Below, piece by piece: positions 35,022 to 44,370 of a stretch of 64,000 nucleotides of DNA. Source of the stretch: JBEDUK01 sp963781595 (lineage in GTDB: Bacteria > Actinomycetota > UBA4738); the NCBI GenBank assembly GCA_963781595.1, contig CAWAGG010000006.1, positions 1,860,001 to 1,924,000 of the forward strand, given 5' to 3'. The notes under the pieces were generated by a model. That model worked only from the letters and a program-made list of their open reading frames with translations. It ran no database searches and was not told the DNA's origin. Positions within the stretch are counted from its first letter, which is position 1. Every line of letters starts with the position of its first letter. The position numbers and the translations under genes are program-made.

Positions 35022-35690
35022 ATGGACAACCCGATACGCGTGATGCTCGAGCGGGGCAAGAAGAAGCGGACGGTCGCGTGCGCGTTCGACTGGTCCGGCT
35101 GGGACCGGAGCGGCAAGGTCGAGGAAGATGCCCTCCAAGTGCTGGAGTCCTACAGACCCCGCTACGCGAAGGTGGCGGCGCTCGCCGGACTCTCCGACGA
35201 GTTCGGCGCGGCGGGCGAGTTGGCCGTTGTCGAGCGACTCGAAGGCATCGGCATGACGGACTACTACGGCCTCTCGGGACGGTCGGCCGGGCCAGAACAG
35301 GAGCAGATGACCGAGCCGGAGTGCGAGCGAAAGCTCGCCCTGCTTCGGGCCTCTTGGACGTACTTCGATGAGGTCGCTGCGCGCGTCTCGCCTGAGCTTC
35401 GGAAGGGTCCGCGCGGCGGGGGACGCGATCGGGACGAGATCATCCGCCACGTCAACGGCACCGAGATCGTGGAGAATGCGAAGAAGGTCGGCGTGCGCTC
35501 GTCGCCCGACGCCTGGCGGGATCTCGACGAATTGCGAGCCCATCGCGACGCGGTCTGCGCGGGCATCCGCGAGACCAACGCCCGCGGGGCCGCCGCGGGG
35601 TCGTGGTGGACGGTCCAATTCTTCATCCGGCGCTGCGCCTGGCACATGCTCGACCATGCATGGGAGATGGAGGACCGGGACCTGTCCTGA
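35022..35690 (+). CDS. uncharacterised cytoplasmic protein, possibly DinB-like
   Basis: 222 aa, no signal peptide or membrane helix. Two halves are visible: an N-terminal part with KRTVACAFDWSGWDRSGK and GIGMTDYYGLSGR, and a C-terminal part rich in His/Arg/Trp with DRDEIIRHVNGTEI and ending FIRRCAWHMLDHAWEMED. The last motif (HxxxHAWE) resembles the metal-binding helix of DinB/mycothiol-type four-helix proteins, so a metal-dependent enzyme is plausible. It is the last gene before the right att copy and is intact. Start ATG 35022 follows TACGAT by 7 nt. Confidence 0.7.
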   Translation: MDNPIRVMLERGKKKRTVACAFDWSGWDRSGKVEEDALQVLESYRPRYAKVAALAGLSDEFGAAGELAVVERLEGIGMTDYYGLSGRSAGPEQEQMTEPECERKLALLRASWTYFDEVAARVSPELRKGPRGGGRDRDEIIRHVNGTEIVENAKKVGVRSSPDAWRDLDELRAHRDAVCAGIRETNARGAAAGSWWTVQFFIRRCAWHMLDHAWEMEDRDLS

Positions 35691-35838
35691 GGGGCCGGCG
35701 TCCCGACGGGAATCCGCGGGCATCAACTCGGTCGTACGCGAGTCGACCGACAGGACTGACTCGACGAAGGTGATGCTCAGGGGCCACCGAGCATCACCAG
35801 AGGGAAGGCTGTCCGAACGAGAACGCCCCTACGAGGCA

Positions 35839-35872
35839 GAGGTCGGTGGTTCGAAACCACCAGCGCCCACAA
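35839..35872 (+). repeat. attR-like direct repeat of the tRNA-Val 3' end
   Basis: A perfect 34-bp copy of 27343-27376. The 12 bp before it still resemble the tRNA anticodon arm, with mismatches. It marks the right boundary of the island. Confidence 0.8.
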
Positions 35873-35929
35873 CGAAAAGGCCAGGTCAGGGGGTTAGACC
35901 GGCCTTGGTCACGGCTGCCGTCGCCTGCG

Positions 35930-36597
35930 TCAGGCTCGCGCGACCCCGGCGGCATCGAAGCTCATCGCCCGTTGCAGGGCGGCCTCGGGCATGTCCGGTG
36001 GGATCTCCACCGGCCCGCCGAGGGCACCCGCGTTGATCCCCGCCTGCGCCCCCTCCTCGACGATCCCACCGATGAGGATCGCGAGCTCGGGGGTTCGATG
36101 GAAGACCCACACGCCGTGCCCGCCTCTAGCAGCACGGCCGACGCTCCCGGTCGGGCTGCGGCTCGGAGGTTCGCCACTGCCGCCTCCGATCCGCGCGGCC
36201 CGTACGCGGCAACCGGCACCTCGTCGAGACCGAACATCGCCAGCGCTTCGACCCAGCACCCGATCGGGCGTCCGGCGACCGCGAACGCGGTCGCGAATGG
36301 TGAATGGGTGTGCACGACACAGCGGACGTCTGGCCGGTCGGTGTACATGGCGGTGTGCATGTCGACGACCGCCCCCTGAACGGGCGGCAGGTCGCCTTCA
36401 CGAAGCGTCCCGTCGAGTCCTATCCGAACCACAGCCGATACCGGATGGTCGCGAAGGGAGGGCGCCGCTGTGAAGTACATCTCGTCTACCCCAGGTACCC
36501 GCAGGCTGACGTTCCCGTGCGCGTTGGCGCCGATCGCGCCGCTGGCGATGACGCGTCGCGCGACGCTGACAACCTGTTCGGCCAGTTCCTTGTCCAT
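35930..36597 (-). pseudogene. class II aldolase/adducin family protein, frameshifted near the end
   Basis: About 220 aa if joined. GNVSLRVPG, the zinc-ligand pair in VVHTHSPFATAF and a third His in EAGHGVWVFHR are those of fuculose-phosphate aldolases and ribulose-phosphate epimerases. One C is missing near 36127: LEAG continues as TACG in one frame and as HGVWVFHRTPELAI in the next, so the third zinc ligand is lost as read. Start ATG 36597 has GGGAGGA 5 nt upstream. It lies just outside the island. Confidence 0.75.
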
Positions 36598-36807
36598 GCT
36601 TCCTCCCGAAGGCGGACCAGGTTGGCCGCAGCCAGGAAGACGAAACGGGGTCCGCCGGCCGGCTGACACCGGTACAGGGCCCAGCTGCCCGTCCTTCCGG
36701 ATCGGAAAGGATCGCAAGCGGCAGGAGGCATCACAGAGGCAGCACGCGCCGCTGCGTACGTCTCGTCGAGCGCGTCCGCAAGCCGCTCATCCTGGGACGA
36801 AAGCCCG

Positions 36808-36837
36808 TTGCACGAGGCATCGGCGACTCCGTAGGCT
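36808..36837 (+). promoter_or_regulatory. sigma70-like promoter of the secreted protein at 36882
   Basis: TTGCAC (36808-36813), an 18-nt spacer and TAGGCT (36832-36837). A leader of about 38 nt with a GGGGGG-type RBS follows. Confidence 0.5.
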
Positions 36838-36881
36838 GTGGCCAGCCGTACGAGGTCGACCATCCAGGGGGGGATGCAGTC

Positions 36882-38189
36882 ATGCGTACGAGATGGAACA
36901 TCGCTGCGACCGTCGCCGTGACGGCGCTGCTCGTAGGCGTCGTGTGGGTCGCTCCTGGTTCCGCCCACACGGTGCAGAAGATCTTCAGCCTCAACGTTCC
37001 CGCCTCGCTGGTCTCAGGTGCTACCGGCGTGCAGTACCAGATGACCTTCAAGAACGAGACGCCCAACGGGAACTCTTCGATCGACTCGCTGAAGGCGAAG
37101 GTGACCTCCGGCGTGACGATCACGAATGCGACGGCGCCGAGCGGGTGGGTGACGTTCACGGCGAACCAGGTCTCGATCTCGCACATTGCGCCGGTCAAGA
37201 ACGGCCAGACGTTCGTCGTGACGCTCACGCTCGACGTCGGTCAGGTCCAGAGCTGCACCGGGTCCTCCGTCTCCTGGACGGCGCAGGCGTGGACCGGCTC
37301 GTCGTTCTCCGGCGACACTTTCAAGCTCCTCACCACCGAGATCAACCCGAAGACGGGCCTGCCCTACTCGCAGCTGGTGAGCCAGGTGAGCGCGAGCTGC
37401 GTCGTCCGGTTCGTCCCGGGGAGGACGCCCGCCAACGCGGTCAGGAACGCCGTCATCACCAGCGCCGACGGCTCGACCGTCCAGGCCGAGCTCCTGCAGG
37501 GCGGGGTTCGCGCCGGATGGTTCATCGGCACGGTGTCGATCGACGCGACGTCGGCCCCGCAGGGGGCGATCCTCTCGGGGAACTCGGTGTCCGCTGTCGG
37601 GGGCCTCGCGAGCTTCCCGGCGCTCAGCGCCGACACGGTCGGTGACTACACGGTGCACGCGTCGGCTCTCAACCTGACCGGCGACCCGGCGTCCTTCTCG
37701 GTCTACGCCGACGGGATCACCTGCGGTCAGACGGTGGACGGGTCGTCCGAGGACGGCACCGCGATCGACCTCACCCGCACCGACGCGGGTGGTCAGGACG
37801 GCTGCCAGGAGATCCCCTACACGCTCACGGTCAGCCATGATCTGGTCACGCTCCTCAAGGACCAAGCCCTCGTCCGTTCCCAGGGGGCAACGTTCGAGGC
37901 GGTGATCACGTGGCCGGACCCGGTCGGGCAGTACCCGGACTTCGGCATGACCACGATCGACGTCGACGGCGACGGTCCGATCCCGCCATTCGTCCCGGAG
38001 AACTGCGACGTCGTAGATGGGGTGGCGCAGTACCCACAGAACCCGAACGGGAACGGTGACTATTGGCCCGCTCCCGGAACGGTGGAGCCCTGGTGCGTCG
38101 CATCGGTCGACATCCACCCGCTCGGGGATGTCATGGTCGCCACCGAGACCTTCCTCGGTTCAGGCGACCCGAGCTGGCAGCGCCAATAG
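36882..38189 (+). CDS. secreted beta-rich protein of unknown function
   Basis: 435 aa. A signal peptide (MRTRWNIAATVAVTALLVG, cleavage near GSA|HT) is followed by a domain with the shape of YcnI/DUF1775-like or alternating-strand proteins: YQMTFKNET, WVTFTANQVSISH, FVVTLTLDVG. A second part has Ig-like strands, and a C-terminal portion contains paired Cys (GITCGQTVDG, DGCQEI, ENCDVV, EPWCVA), probably disulfides. No catalytic motif is recognised. A strong hairpin separates it from the convergent cyclase gene. Confidence 0.78.
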   Translation: MRTRWNIAATVAVTALLVGVVWVAPGSAHTVQKIFSLNVPASLVSGATGVQYQMTFKNETPNGNSSIDSLKAKVTSGVTITNATAPSGWVTFTANQVSISHIAPVKNGQTFVVTLTLDVGQVQSCTGSSVSWTAQAWTGSSFSGDTFKLLTTEINPKTGLPYSQLVSQVSASCVVRFVPGRTPANAVRNAVITSADGSTVQAELLQGGVRAGWFIGTVSIDATSAPQGAILSGNSVSAVGGLASFPALSADTVGDYTVHASALNLTGDPASFSVYADGITCGQTVDGSSEDGTAIDLTRTDAGGQDGCQEIPYTLTVSHDLVTLLKDQALVRSQGATFEAVITWPDPVGQYPDFGMTTIDVDGDGPIPPFVPENCDVVDGVAQYPQNPNGNGDYWPAPGTVEPWCVASVDIHPLGDVMVATETFLGSGDPSWQRQ

Positions 38190-38201
38190 CACCACCGCCG
38201 C

Positions 38202-38242
38202 GCGTGCTGCGCGGGGCGCCGGTTGGCTCCCGCGCGGCACGC
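38202..38242. terminator. bidirectional hairpin terminator
   Basis: The arms 38202-38215 and 38229-38242 pair over 14 bp with one G-U (gcgtgctgcgcggg). They sit midway between two convergent genes ending at 38189 and 38255. Confidence 0.75.
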
Positions 38243-38254
38243 CCGGCTCGGACG

Positions 38255-41200
38255 TCAGGATCGCTCGGACGGAGCCATCGGGACGAGCGGTACGGCTGAG
38301 ATCCCGAGGCGATCGACGATCGCGGCCGCCTCGGACTCGATGTCGGGACGGGGCCGTCCGCACCACCGCGCCAACCGCGCCTGCCCGAGGAGCGAGAGCG
38401 CGACCTCGTGCTCCGCGCCGCGCGCCCGCGCCGCATGGATGCTCTCGTCGAACGCGGACCCGGCCTCCGCGATGCGACCGAGCTGGATCAACGCGTACCC
38501 GCGGAGGCGAGACACGAGCGGCGCGAGCACGTTCACGCCTCCTCCTTCCACCTCGAGCCGCGCGGCGATCTCCTCGACCCGAGGGAGCACGGCACGCGCC
38601 TCGCCGAGGAGCAGCCGGCACTCCGCCTCGCGCGCGTCCACTTCGAGCACCTGGCCGGACGCCCCCACGGCGAGGTACGCGGCCCGGGCCCGTTCGAAGC
38701 ACGAGAAGGCCTCTTCGGTCCGTCCCGAAAGGGCCGCCACGCGCCCCAACTGGATGAAGCAGAACCCGAGGACGTACTCCTCGCCGATCGCTCGCCAGAC
38801 GCGGAGTGCCTGGCGCAGGAGCGCCTCGCCCTCAGGGAGGTAGCCCTGGTCGACGACCACCTCGGCCACGTTCATCTTGCTGTTGGCGGCCACCTCCGGA
38901 TCGCCGAGCCGCTCGGCCACCAGCCCGGCGCGCTGGTACAGGTCCACCGCCTCGGCCCATCGACCCTCCAGGTACGCGCCGGCGCCGAGGTTGATCAATA
39001 CGGCGGCCTGGCCCGAGAGGTCCTCGAGCTCCTCGAAGCGAGCGAGTGCCCTGCGCCAGTGATCGAACGATCCTGGCCTGCCCAGCGTCGCGAGAGCCAC
39101 CCCCAGCATGTTCTCGGCGTACGCGACCGCGGCTGGAGCATCCGCATCCTCTCCCTCCGCGATCGCCCGCGAGGCCACGCGCACAGTCTCGCGGTTCCGA
39201 CCCTGCGCTTGCAGCCCGGCGGCGTAGCGAGCGTCCAGCTCCGCGGTCACGCGCCTGGCCTCGAGGCCGCCCACGTCCTCGAGCACCCGGCGGGCGCGCG
39301 TCAGCCACCGCAGGACCGCCGACAGTCGGCCGGCGGACAGCTCGATCGTCGAGCGCTTCATCATCAGCCTGGCCAGGCGCACCGGATCGTCGGCGGCCAA
39401 CCTCCTGGCCTCCGCGTTCGCCCGCTTCGCGTCCGCGAAGAGCCGGGCCCTCCCGACGACGTCCGCCAGGGCCTCCAGGAGTCCGAGGAGCTCCTCGCGA
39501 GGGACACCGATCCGCTTCGCCGCTTCGATCGCCCAGGCGTACTGGGCGGCGGCTTCCACGTTGGCGAAGATCTCTCCGTCGCGCCGCGCGGCCATCGTCG
39601 CGTACGGGAGCGCCTTCGTGTGGTCCTCGGCGAGCGAGAAGTGCATCGCGAGCAGGCCCGCCATCTCATCCGGATCGTCCGTCTCGGCCTCGATGCGGCG
39701 TCCCACCGCCTCGTGGAGCCGGCGTCGCGTCCTGAACGGCAGCCCCGCGTACGCGGCGTCGCGGATCACGGCCCGGCGGAACCGCAGGTACCCGCCGCCC
39801 TCGTCCTCGAAGAACTCCGCGAGGCGGGCCCACGTGGAGGGGTCCGGACGCGGAGCGCCGTCATCGAGGACCTCGTCGACGAATCGCGGATGGAACGCCA
39901 GACCGAACACCGAGAGCCGACGGACCAGTGAGCGGTCACGCGGTGGAAGGGAATCGATCCGAACGGTTGCCGCCGCCTCGACCGATTCCGGGAGCGTCCC
40001 CAGGCCCTCAGAGACGGCGCGAAGCAGATCCAGCAGGAGCTGCGGGTTCCCGGCCGCTCGCTGGACCGCTTCACGGAGCACGTGATCGGCGACCGGCGCG
40101 TCGTCGGTCGCCGCCTCCGCCAACGCAACCGACGCTGGATCGTCCAGTGGCTCGAGGATGATGCGACGCACCGCCACATGGTCCTGGGCCTGGAACCCGG
40201 TTCCCCTCGGGCGTCTGCACACGACGAAGATCCACGGGCGGGGACCCGTGTCCGCGACCGAGATGGCCGACAGGAGCTCCGAGGAGGCCTGGTCCATCAG
40301 ATGCGCCTCCTCGATCGCGAACAGCGTCGGCGTCCGGACCGTTGCCCGGAGGAACGCCTCGACGACCTCATGCAGCTTCGGCCGGACGAACTCCGGCCCG
40401 AGGTCGGATACCTCGCGGGTTGGCGGCATCTCCGCGTCCGCCGCCGCGGCGACGAGTGGGAGCCAGGACTCGAGCTGCGGCGCCTCTGCCCGGACCAGCT
40501 CGATGAGGCGCTCGATCACCGTGCTCGAGGGGTCCTCCCAGGCCACGCCGGTGAGCTCACGGAGCATGTCCCGCCACGCGACGTACGGCGTGGTGGCGGT
40601 GAACGTCTCGCCCGTGGCACCGGTCAGGGTGAAGCCCGTGGCTAGGTCCCGGATCTCCCGGAGCAGCCGCGACTTGCCCGCTCCGGCCTCGCCGACGATC
40701 TCGACCAGGGTCGACCGACCGTCTCGCGCGTCCGAGAGCGCCCGCCGCAGCACGTCCATCTCGGCATCCCTGCCGAACAGCGGGAGCCGATCGCCTTCGG
40801 CCGTTCGCACGCGTGCGGCAGCCACCGGCGCCCCGACCGACCACGCCTGCACCGGGCGGGCTTTGCCCTTGACCGTGAAGGGCTCGAGCTCGACCGTCTC
40901 GAACCGCGTGCCGGACCGGTCGAGGACGGACGCGGTCGCGTAGATCTCGCCGGGCGGCGCCTTCGCCATCAGCCGCGCGGCCAGATTCACCGTGTCTCCC
41001 ATCACCGTGTACGTGCGTCGGTAGGTCGGTCCGATGTCGCCGGCGAACACACCGCCTCGGTTCACGCCGATGCTGACGGCGATGCGTCGGTCGGACGCGA
41101 CGATCCGGCGGAGCGCGAGGAGCATGTGCTCCTCGTCCTCACCCACCGCTCGCGGCGCGCCCGCCGTGAGGATCAGCTTGCCGCCGTCGGCGTCCACGTC

Positions 41201-42100
41201 GGACCCCAGGAAGCACACGCGCTGATCGTCCACGGCGTCCTGCGTGTCCGTGACGAGCCGGTCCAGCTCGCGGGCCAGAACGTGCGGTCCCTCGGCCTCG
41301 AGCAGCGCGTCGGTGCCAGAGAAGTGGAGGAACGCGACCGTCACCTGGCGGTGCTCGGGTTCGACCATCCCCGCGAGCAGGCTCTCTCGGGTCGCCACGG
41401 GGATCGCCCCGAGGAGGAGGTCGTCGGGGATCATCTCGGTCACCGCGGGCGCCGGCTCGACGCCGGCGCCCTTCGGGGCCGACCGCAGGAGCAGGCCTTC
41501 ACCCGATGGCTCACCGACGCAGGCGCGGGGGAGGAGGCCGGCCGTCACGGAGCTCACGACGATCTGGCCGGCTTGCGCCGCCCCCTCCATCCGGACCACC
41601 TCCGTCGCCGCAGGGCCGGTGATCACGAGCTCGCGGTGGGACCCTCCCACCAGGAAGAAGTCGAAGCGCCCGGTGTGGACGCCGACCGACATGCGCAGGT
41701 CCACGTGGCCTCCGCTGGTGTGGAGCTTGCCGACCGTCCGGAGGCGGCGACGCATCCCGATCGCGGCGCGAGCTGCCCGGGGCGCGTGCGCCTCCGGTGC
41801 CCCGGCGGAGAAGAGCAGCAGGAGGGCGTCGCCGCCGAACTTGATCAGGCCGCCGCCCTCTTCGTACGCGACCGTCAGCATGTCGGTGAAGCACCCATCG
41901 ATGGCGTCGGCCATCTCCTCGGCGCCCACCCGTCCGAACCGGGCGAGCTTCTCGGACAGCCGCGTGAAGCCTGAGATATCGACGAACACCACGGACCCGT
42001 CGATCCCGAGGTACCGTCGCTCGGGGTCCGACGCCAGCCACTCGAGCGTGGACCGAGGGAGGTACGGCTGTAGCTTCGTGCGGACCGCGCTATCGCCCAT
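38255..42100 (-). CDS. soluble-adenylyl-cyclase-like protein: two cyclase domains, ATPase, TPR
   Basis: 1281 aa. Cyclase domain 1 (~33-180) has both metal Asps (VDISGF, D41; KFGGD, D91) but lacks the catalytic Asn of NxxxR. Cyclase domain 2 (~250-395) lacks the metal Asps (FLHFSG, DGGK) but has N372/R376 in MGDTVNLAARL. An AAA/NACHT-type ATPase (Walker A GEAGAGKSR at 470-478) and ~600 residues of TPR-like helices follow. This is the layout of animal soluble adenylyl cyclase (ADCY10), in which C1 and C2 share one active site. The Lys and Arg that bind bicarbonate there have candidates at K87 and R170. It probably makes cAMP in response to a cellular cue. Confidence 0.87.
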   Translation of the reverse strand: MGDSAVRTKLQPYLPRSTLEWLASDPERRYLGIDGSVVFVDISGFTRLSEKLARFGRVGAEEMADAIDGCFTDMLTVAYEEGGGLIKFGGDALLLLFSAGAPEAHAPRAARAAIGMRRRLRTVGKLHTSGGHVDLRMSVGVHTGRFDFFLVGGSHRELVITGPAATEVVRMEGAAQAGQIVVSSVTAGLLPRACVGEPSGEGLLLRSAPKGAGVEPAPAVTEMIPDDLLLGAIPVATRESLLAGMVEPEHRQVTVAFLHFSGTDALLEAEGPHVLARELDRLVTDTQDAVDDQRVCFLGSDVDADGGKLILTAGAPRAVGEDEEHMLLALRRIVASDRRIAVSIGVNRGGVFAGDIGPTYRRTYTVMGDTVNLAARLMAKAPPGEIYATASVLDRSGTRFETVELEPFTVKGKARPVQAWSVGAPVAAARVRTAEGDRLPLFGRDAEMDVLRRALSDARDGRSTLVEIVGEAGAGKSRLLREIRDLATGFTLTGATGETFTATTPYVAWRDMLRELTGVAWEDPSSTVIERLIELVRAEAPQLESWLPLVAAAADAEMPPTREVSDLGPEFVRPKLHEVVEAFLRATVRTPTLFAIEEAHLMDQASSELLSAISVADTGPRPWIFVVCRRPRGTGFQAQDHVAVRRIILEPLDDPASVALAEAATDDAPVADHVLREAVQRAAGNPQLLLDLLRAVSEGLGTLPESVEAAATVRIDSLPPRDRSLVRRLSVFGLAFHPRFVDEVLDDGAPRPDPSTWARLAEFFEDEGGGYLRFRRAVIRDAAYAGLPFRTRRRLHEAVGRRIEAETDDPDEMAGLLAMHFSLAEDHTKALPYATMAARRDGEIFANVEAAAQYAWAIEAAKRIGVPREELLGLLEALADVVGRARLFADAKRANAEARRLAADDPVRLARLMMKRSTIELSAGRLSAVLRWLTRARRVLEDVGGLEARRVTAELDARYAAGLQAQGRNRETVRVASRAIAEGEDADAPAAVAYAENMLGVALATLGRPGSFDHWRRALARFEELEDLSGQAAVLINLGAGAYLEGRWAEAVDLYQRAGLVAERLGDPEVAANSKMNVAEVVVDQGYLPEGEALLRQALRVWRAIGEEYVLGFCFIQLGRVAALSGRTEEAFSCFERARAAYLAVGASGQVLEVDAREAECRLLLGEARAVLPRVEEIAARLEVEGGGVNVLAPLVSRLRGYALIQLGRIAEAGSAFDESIHAARARGAEHEVALSLLGQARLARWCGRPRPDIESEAAAIVDRLGISAVPLVPMAPSERS

Positions 42101-42474
42101 CCGGGCGCGCCTATTCAGCGACCGACGCCGGCAATGTCAGCTTCCCCGTTTCCGCGCTGATCGGCCGGACCCTGCCCGGGTGGCGGCCACCGTTGCATCG
42201 TCGCGAACCGCGTGGTCACCACCCCGTTCGTCCATGGTCCGGAAGCCTTCCATGCGATACCGTGGTTGCCGGCGCCGGCCTGCGCCGAACCCCATCCGGC
42301 GATCGGTCTGAGACGGTAGCAGCCCTCTCGATGGTGCCGTCGCGACCGGCTGGCTGTGGGCGGAGAGTGCGGAGACACTCGGCGGCCTCAGGCCGGCCAG
42401 CTGATCCGAGACCGTAGCCTTGACGCATCCATCCTGTCTGTGCTGGGTTGGGACCGTAGCTTCGAAGATCGCCT
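42101..42474. other. about 370 bp without a supported gene
   Basis: This lies upstream of the cyclase gene. A short element like accgtagc recurs three times (~42315, ~42411, ~42454). I see no reading frame with coding character. Confidence 0.4.
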
Positions 42475-42869
42475 TCAGTCGCGGTCCGGCCACGGCGCGA
42501 CGTCGACCTCGTTTCCTTCGGCGTCTGCCAGGGTCCACGAGCCCGGCGCGTGCTCGTCACTGACCAGGTGGCCCCCCGGCGCCGATGGCCGCCGCGACAC
42601 GAGCCTCCGCCTGCTCGTGGCCTAAGTAGACATCGATGTGGATCCTGTTGCGCTCCGGGCGCGGCGCGTCCATCTGTTGGAACCAGAACGGCGTCGGGCC
42701 GGAGATCGACGTCGGGGTGATGGTTCGCGCCGTCGGCCACCCTGCCGATCGCGTTCACGAGCGCGACCCGCACTGCGAAGGACCCGGTACGGAGGTGCGT
42801 GGACGCGCCGTCCCTCACGACCCGCCAGTCGATCTCGTGGAATCGCTGCGGTGTGACCGCTCCGCTCAT
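42475..42869 (-). pseudogene. pterin carbinolamine dehydratase-VOC fusion gene with an internal deletion
   Basis: The N-terminal part (MSGAVTPQRFHEIDWRVV, then DGANHHPDVDLR) is a pterin-4a-carbinolamine dehydratase head with the HHPD motif. It runs directly into the C-terminal part of a VOC/glyoxalase domain in another frame (FWFQQMDAPRPERNRIHID). An extra G in a G run near 42585 then shifts to the final frame (HLVSDEHAPGSWTLADAEGN). In actinobacterial fusion proteins ~100 residues separate these parts, so the middle is deleted. Confidence 0.7.
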
Positions 42870-43003
42870 CCGTCCCCCCTCGCGATGTGCCGCCTCCCGC
42901 GGAGTGTGATCCGGAGTTGACGGGGTCCTCCTCCGTCCGCTAATGAACCACGCACCAACCGGCCACGCTCACCGATCATGGTGCGTCGCGGAGGTGTGAG
43001 GTG

Positions 43004-44024
43004 ATGGGTTCTCGGCTCGACCTCACGCGGACGCAGATCCTCGCGTTCCGCCGGCAGGTCGGCGCGCTCGATGAGCGACTCCCACGCGGACGGGGCTCGC
43101 TCCGGCGTGCGGCATGGGCGGGCCTGCAGGACAGCATGCCCCGAGCCGCGCTCCTGTCGATCCATGCGCGCGTCGAAGGGACCGAACCGTCCACCTGGGA
43201 GGAGCCGTCGCTCGTCCAGCTCTGGGGGCCGCGGTACAGCGCGTACGTCGTCGCGGCCCGTGACCTCGCGGTCTTCTCGCTCGGGAGGCTGCCGGACGAT
43301 GCCAAGGGCCGTCGGATCGCGGAGGACCAGGCCGGCCGCCTGCAGGCCCTCCTCGGCGGAACGACGATGACGTGCGGCGAGGCGGGACGCGCGCTCGGCG
43401 TACACCCCAGCTCGCTGAGGTACGCCGCACCGACCGGGACGGTCGTGATCCGTTGGGACGGCGCGCGGCAACCCACCATCTGGACCGTACCGCGACCCGG
43501 GCTCGACCCGAGCGAGGCTCGACTCGAGCTCGCGCGCCGGTATCTCCACGTCTTCGGCCCGACCACGCCCGAGGCGTTCGCCGGGTGGGCGGGGATCTCC
43601 GCACGGGGAAGTGTCGCTGCGTTCGACGCGCTCCGCAGGTCGCTGACCCCGGTGCGAACACCGGTCGGCGAAGCCTGGATCCTGACCCGCGACGAGGCGA
43701 TGTTCCGCGCCGCTCCCGGATCGCCGGCCTCCGCACGGCTCCTCCCGAGCGGCGACGCCTACTTCCTCCTTCAGGGAGACGATCGCGAACTCCTGGTCCC
43801 TGACGCCGAGCGCCGTCACATGCTCTGGACCCCCCGCGTCTGGCCAGGTGGCGTCCTGGTCGAAGGCGAGATCGTCGGGACGTGGCGACGCGCTGAGGCG
43901 ACCGTGACCGTCCAAGCCTGGCGCCGTCTCTCGCGCGTGGCACGAGACGCGGTCGAAGCGGAGGCGGCGTCCTTGCCGCTGCCCGGTCTTGGGCGGCAGG
44001 ATCGTCGTCCGCTGGGACGACTGA
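43004..44024 (+). CDS. winged-helix DNA-binding protein (AlkZ-like), shifted at the last codons
   Basis: About 340 aa. LDLTRTQILAFRRQVG at the N-terminus, then RGPRYSAYVVAARDLAVF and ALGVHPSSLRYAAPTG, fit the winged-helix DNA-binding proteins related to the interstrand-crosslink glycosylase AlkZ. GPTTPEAFAGWAG is the family's QxQ/helix region. Near 43990 one extra base shifts the frame: the expected end GLGGRIVVRWDD-stop is at 44024, whereas the shifted frame runs on to 44359. GGAGGTG precedes ATG 43004 by about 9 nt. DNA repair is inferred from the family only. Confidence 0.7.
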
Positions 44025-44045
44025 CGACTGGCTCGTCGAGGCGCC

Positions 44046-44294
44046 ACGCGACGCTTCCTCGACAACGTGAGCAGCTTCCCGCTCCGCCGGCTGCGGAAGG
44101 CGCTCACGCGGAAGGGGACGCTCGTGCTCAACGGTGGCGGTTCGCCCGGCCACGTGTTCGGGCGCATCGCCGGCATCCTGCGAGCGGTCGTTGTGAACCC
44201 GTTGGTCTCGCAACGGCTGGCCGACACGGCCGAGGGCCTCCGCCACGTGGAGGAGGGGCACGCACGGGGCAAGGCTGTCGTCATCGTGACGTGA
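44046..44294 (+). pseudogene. zinc-type alcohol dehydrogenase C-terminal remnant
   Basis: The frame FLDNVSSFPLRRLRKALTRK, GTLVLNGGGSPGHVFG, then VVVNPLVSQRL joined straight to ADTAEGLRHVEEGHARGK, matches the end of quinone-oxidoreductase-type dehydrogenases with ~40 residues missing in the middle. No N-terminal half is present. Confidence 0.65.
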
Positions 44295-44324
44295 AACCGG
44301 CGGAACCGGCGGGTCCCGACCGTG

Positions 44325-44370
44325 CGCTCGCTGGCGGGTCGCCGGTTCGAAGCCCGTGACGCCCACCACG
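44325..44370 (+). other. tRNA 3'-half-like fragment
   Basis: cgccggttcgaagcccg followed by tgacgcccacca resembles a T arm plus an acceptor end with CCA. No matching 5' half is upstream. It directly follows the dehydrogenase remnant and may be an old att site. Confidence 0.35.

Larger units (their letters stand above)
27374..35872 (+). mobile_element. decayed genomic island integrated in tRNA-Val
   Basis: About 8.5 kb between the perfect 34-bp repeats. It contains a frameshifted membrane protein, a broken zinc alcohol dehydrogenase, a broken DUF2255 gene, an IS630-type fragment, an intact APC permease, IS21 and IS3 remnants, an intact ABC exporter and one intact cytoplasmic gene. A third, degraded att copy at 32333-32370 splits the island in two. 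That suggests successive or tandem insertions. No integrase gene remains, so the element is not self-mobile. Confidence 0.65.

Noticed and set aside
36486..36863. Minus-strand frame upstream of the aldolase (VDLVRLATAYGVADASCNGL and on)
   Set aside because: It overlaps the aldolase start in another frame, lacks an RBS, and covers the promoter of the gene at 36882.
42315..42465. Recurring accgtagc-like octamers
   Set aside because: Three imperfect short copies in GC-rich DNA without regular spacing; may be chance.
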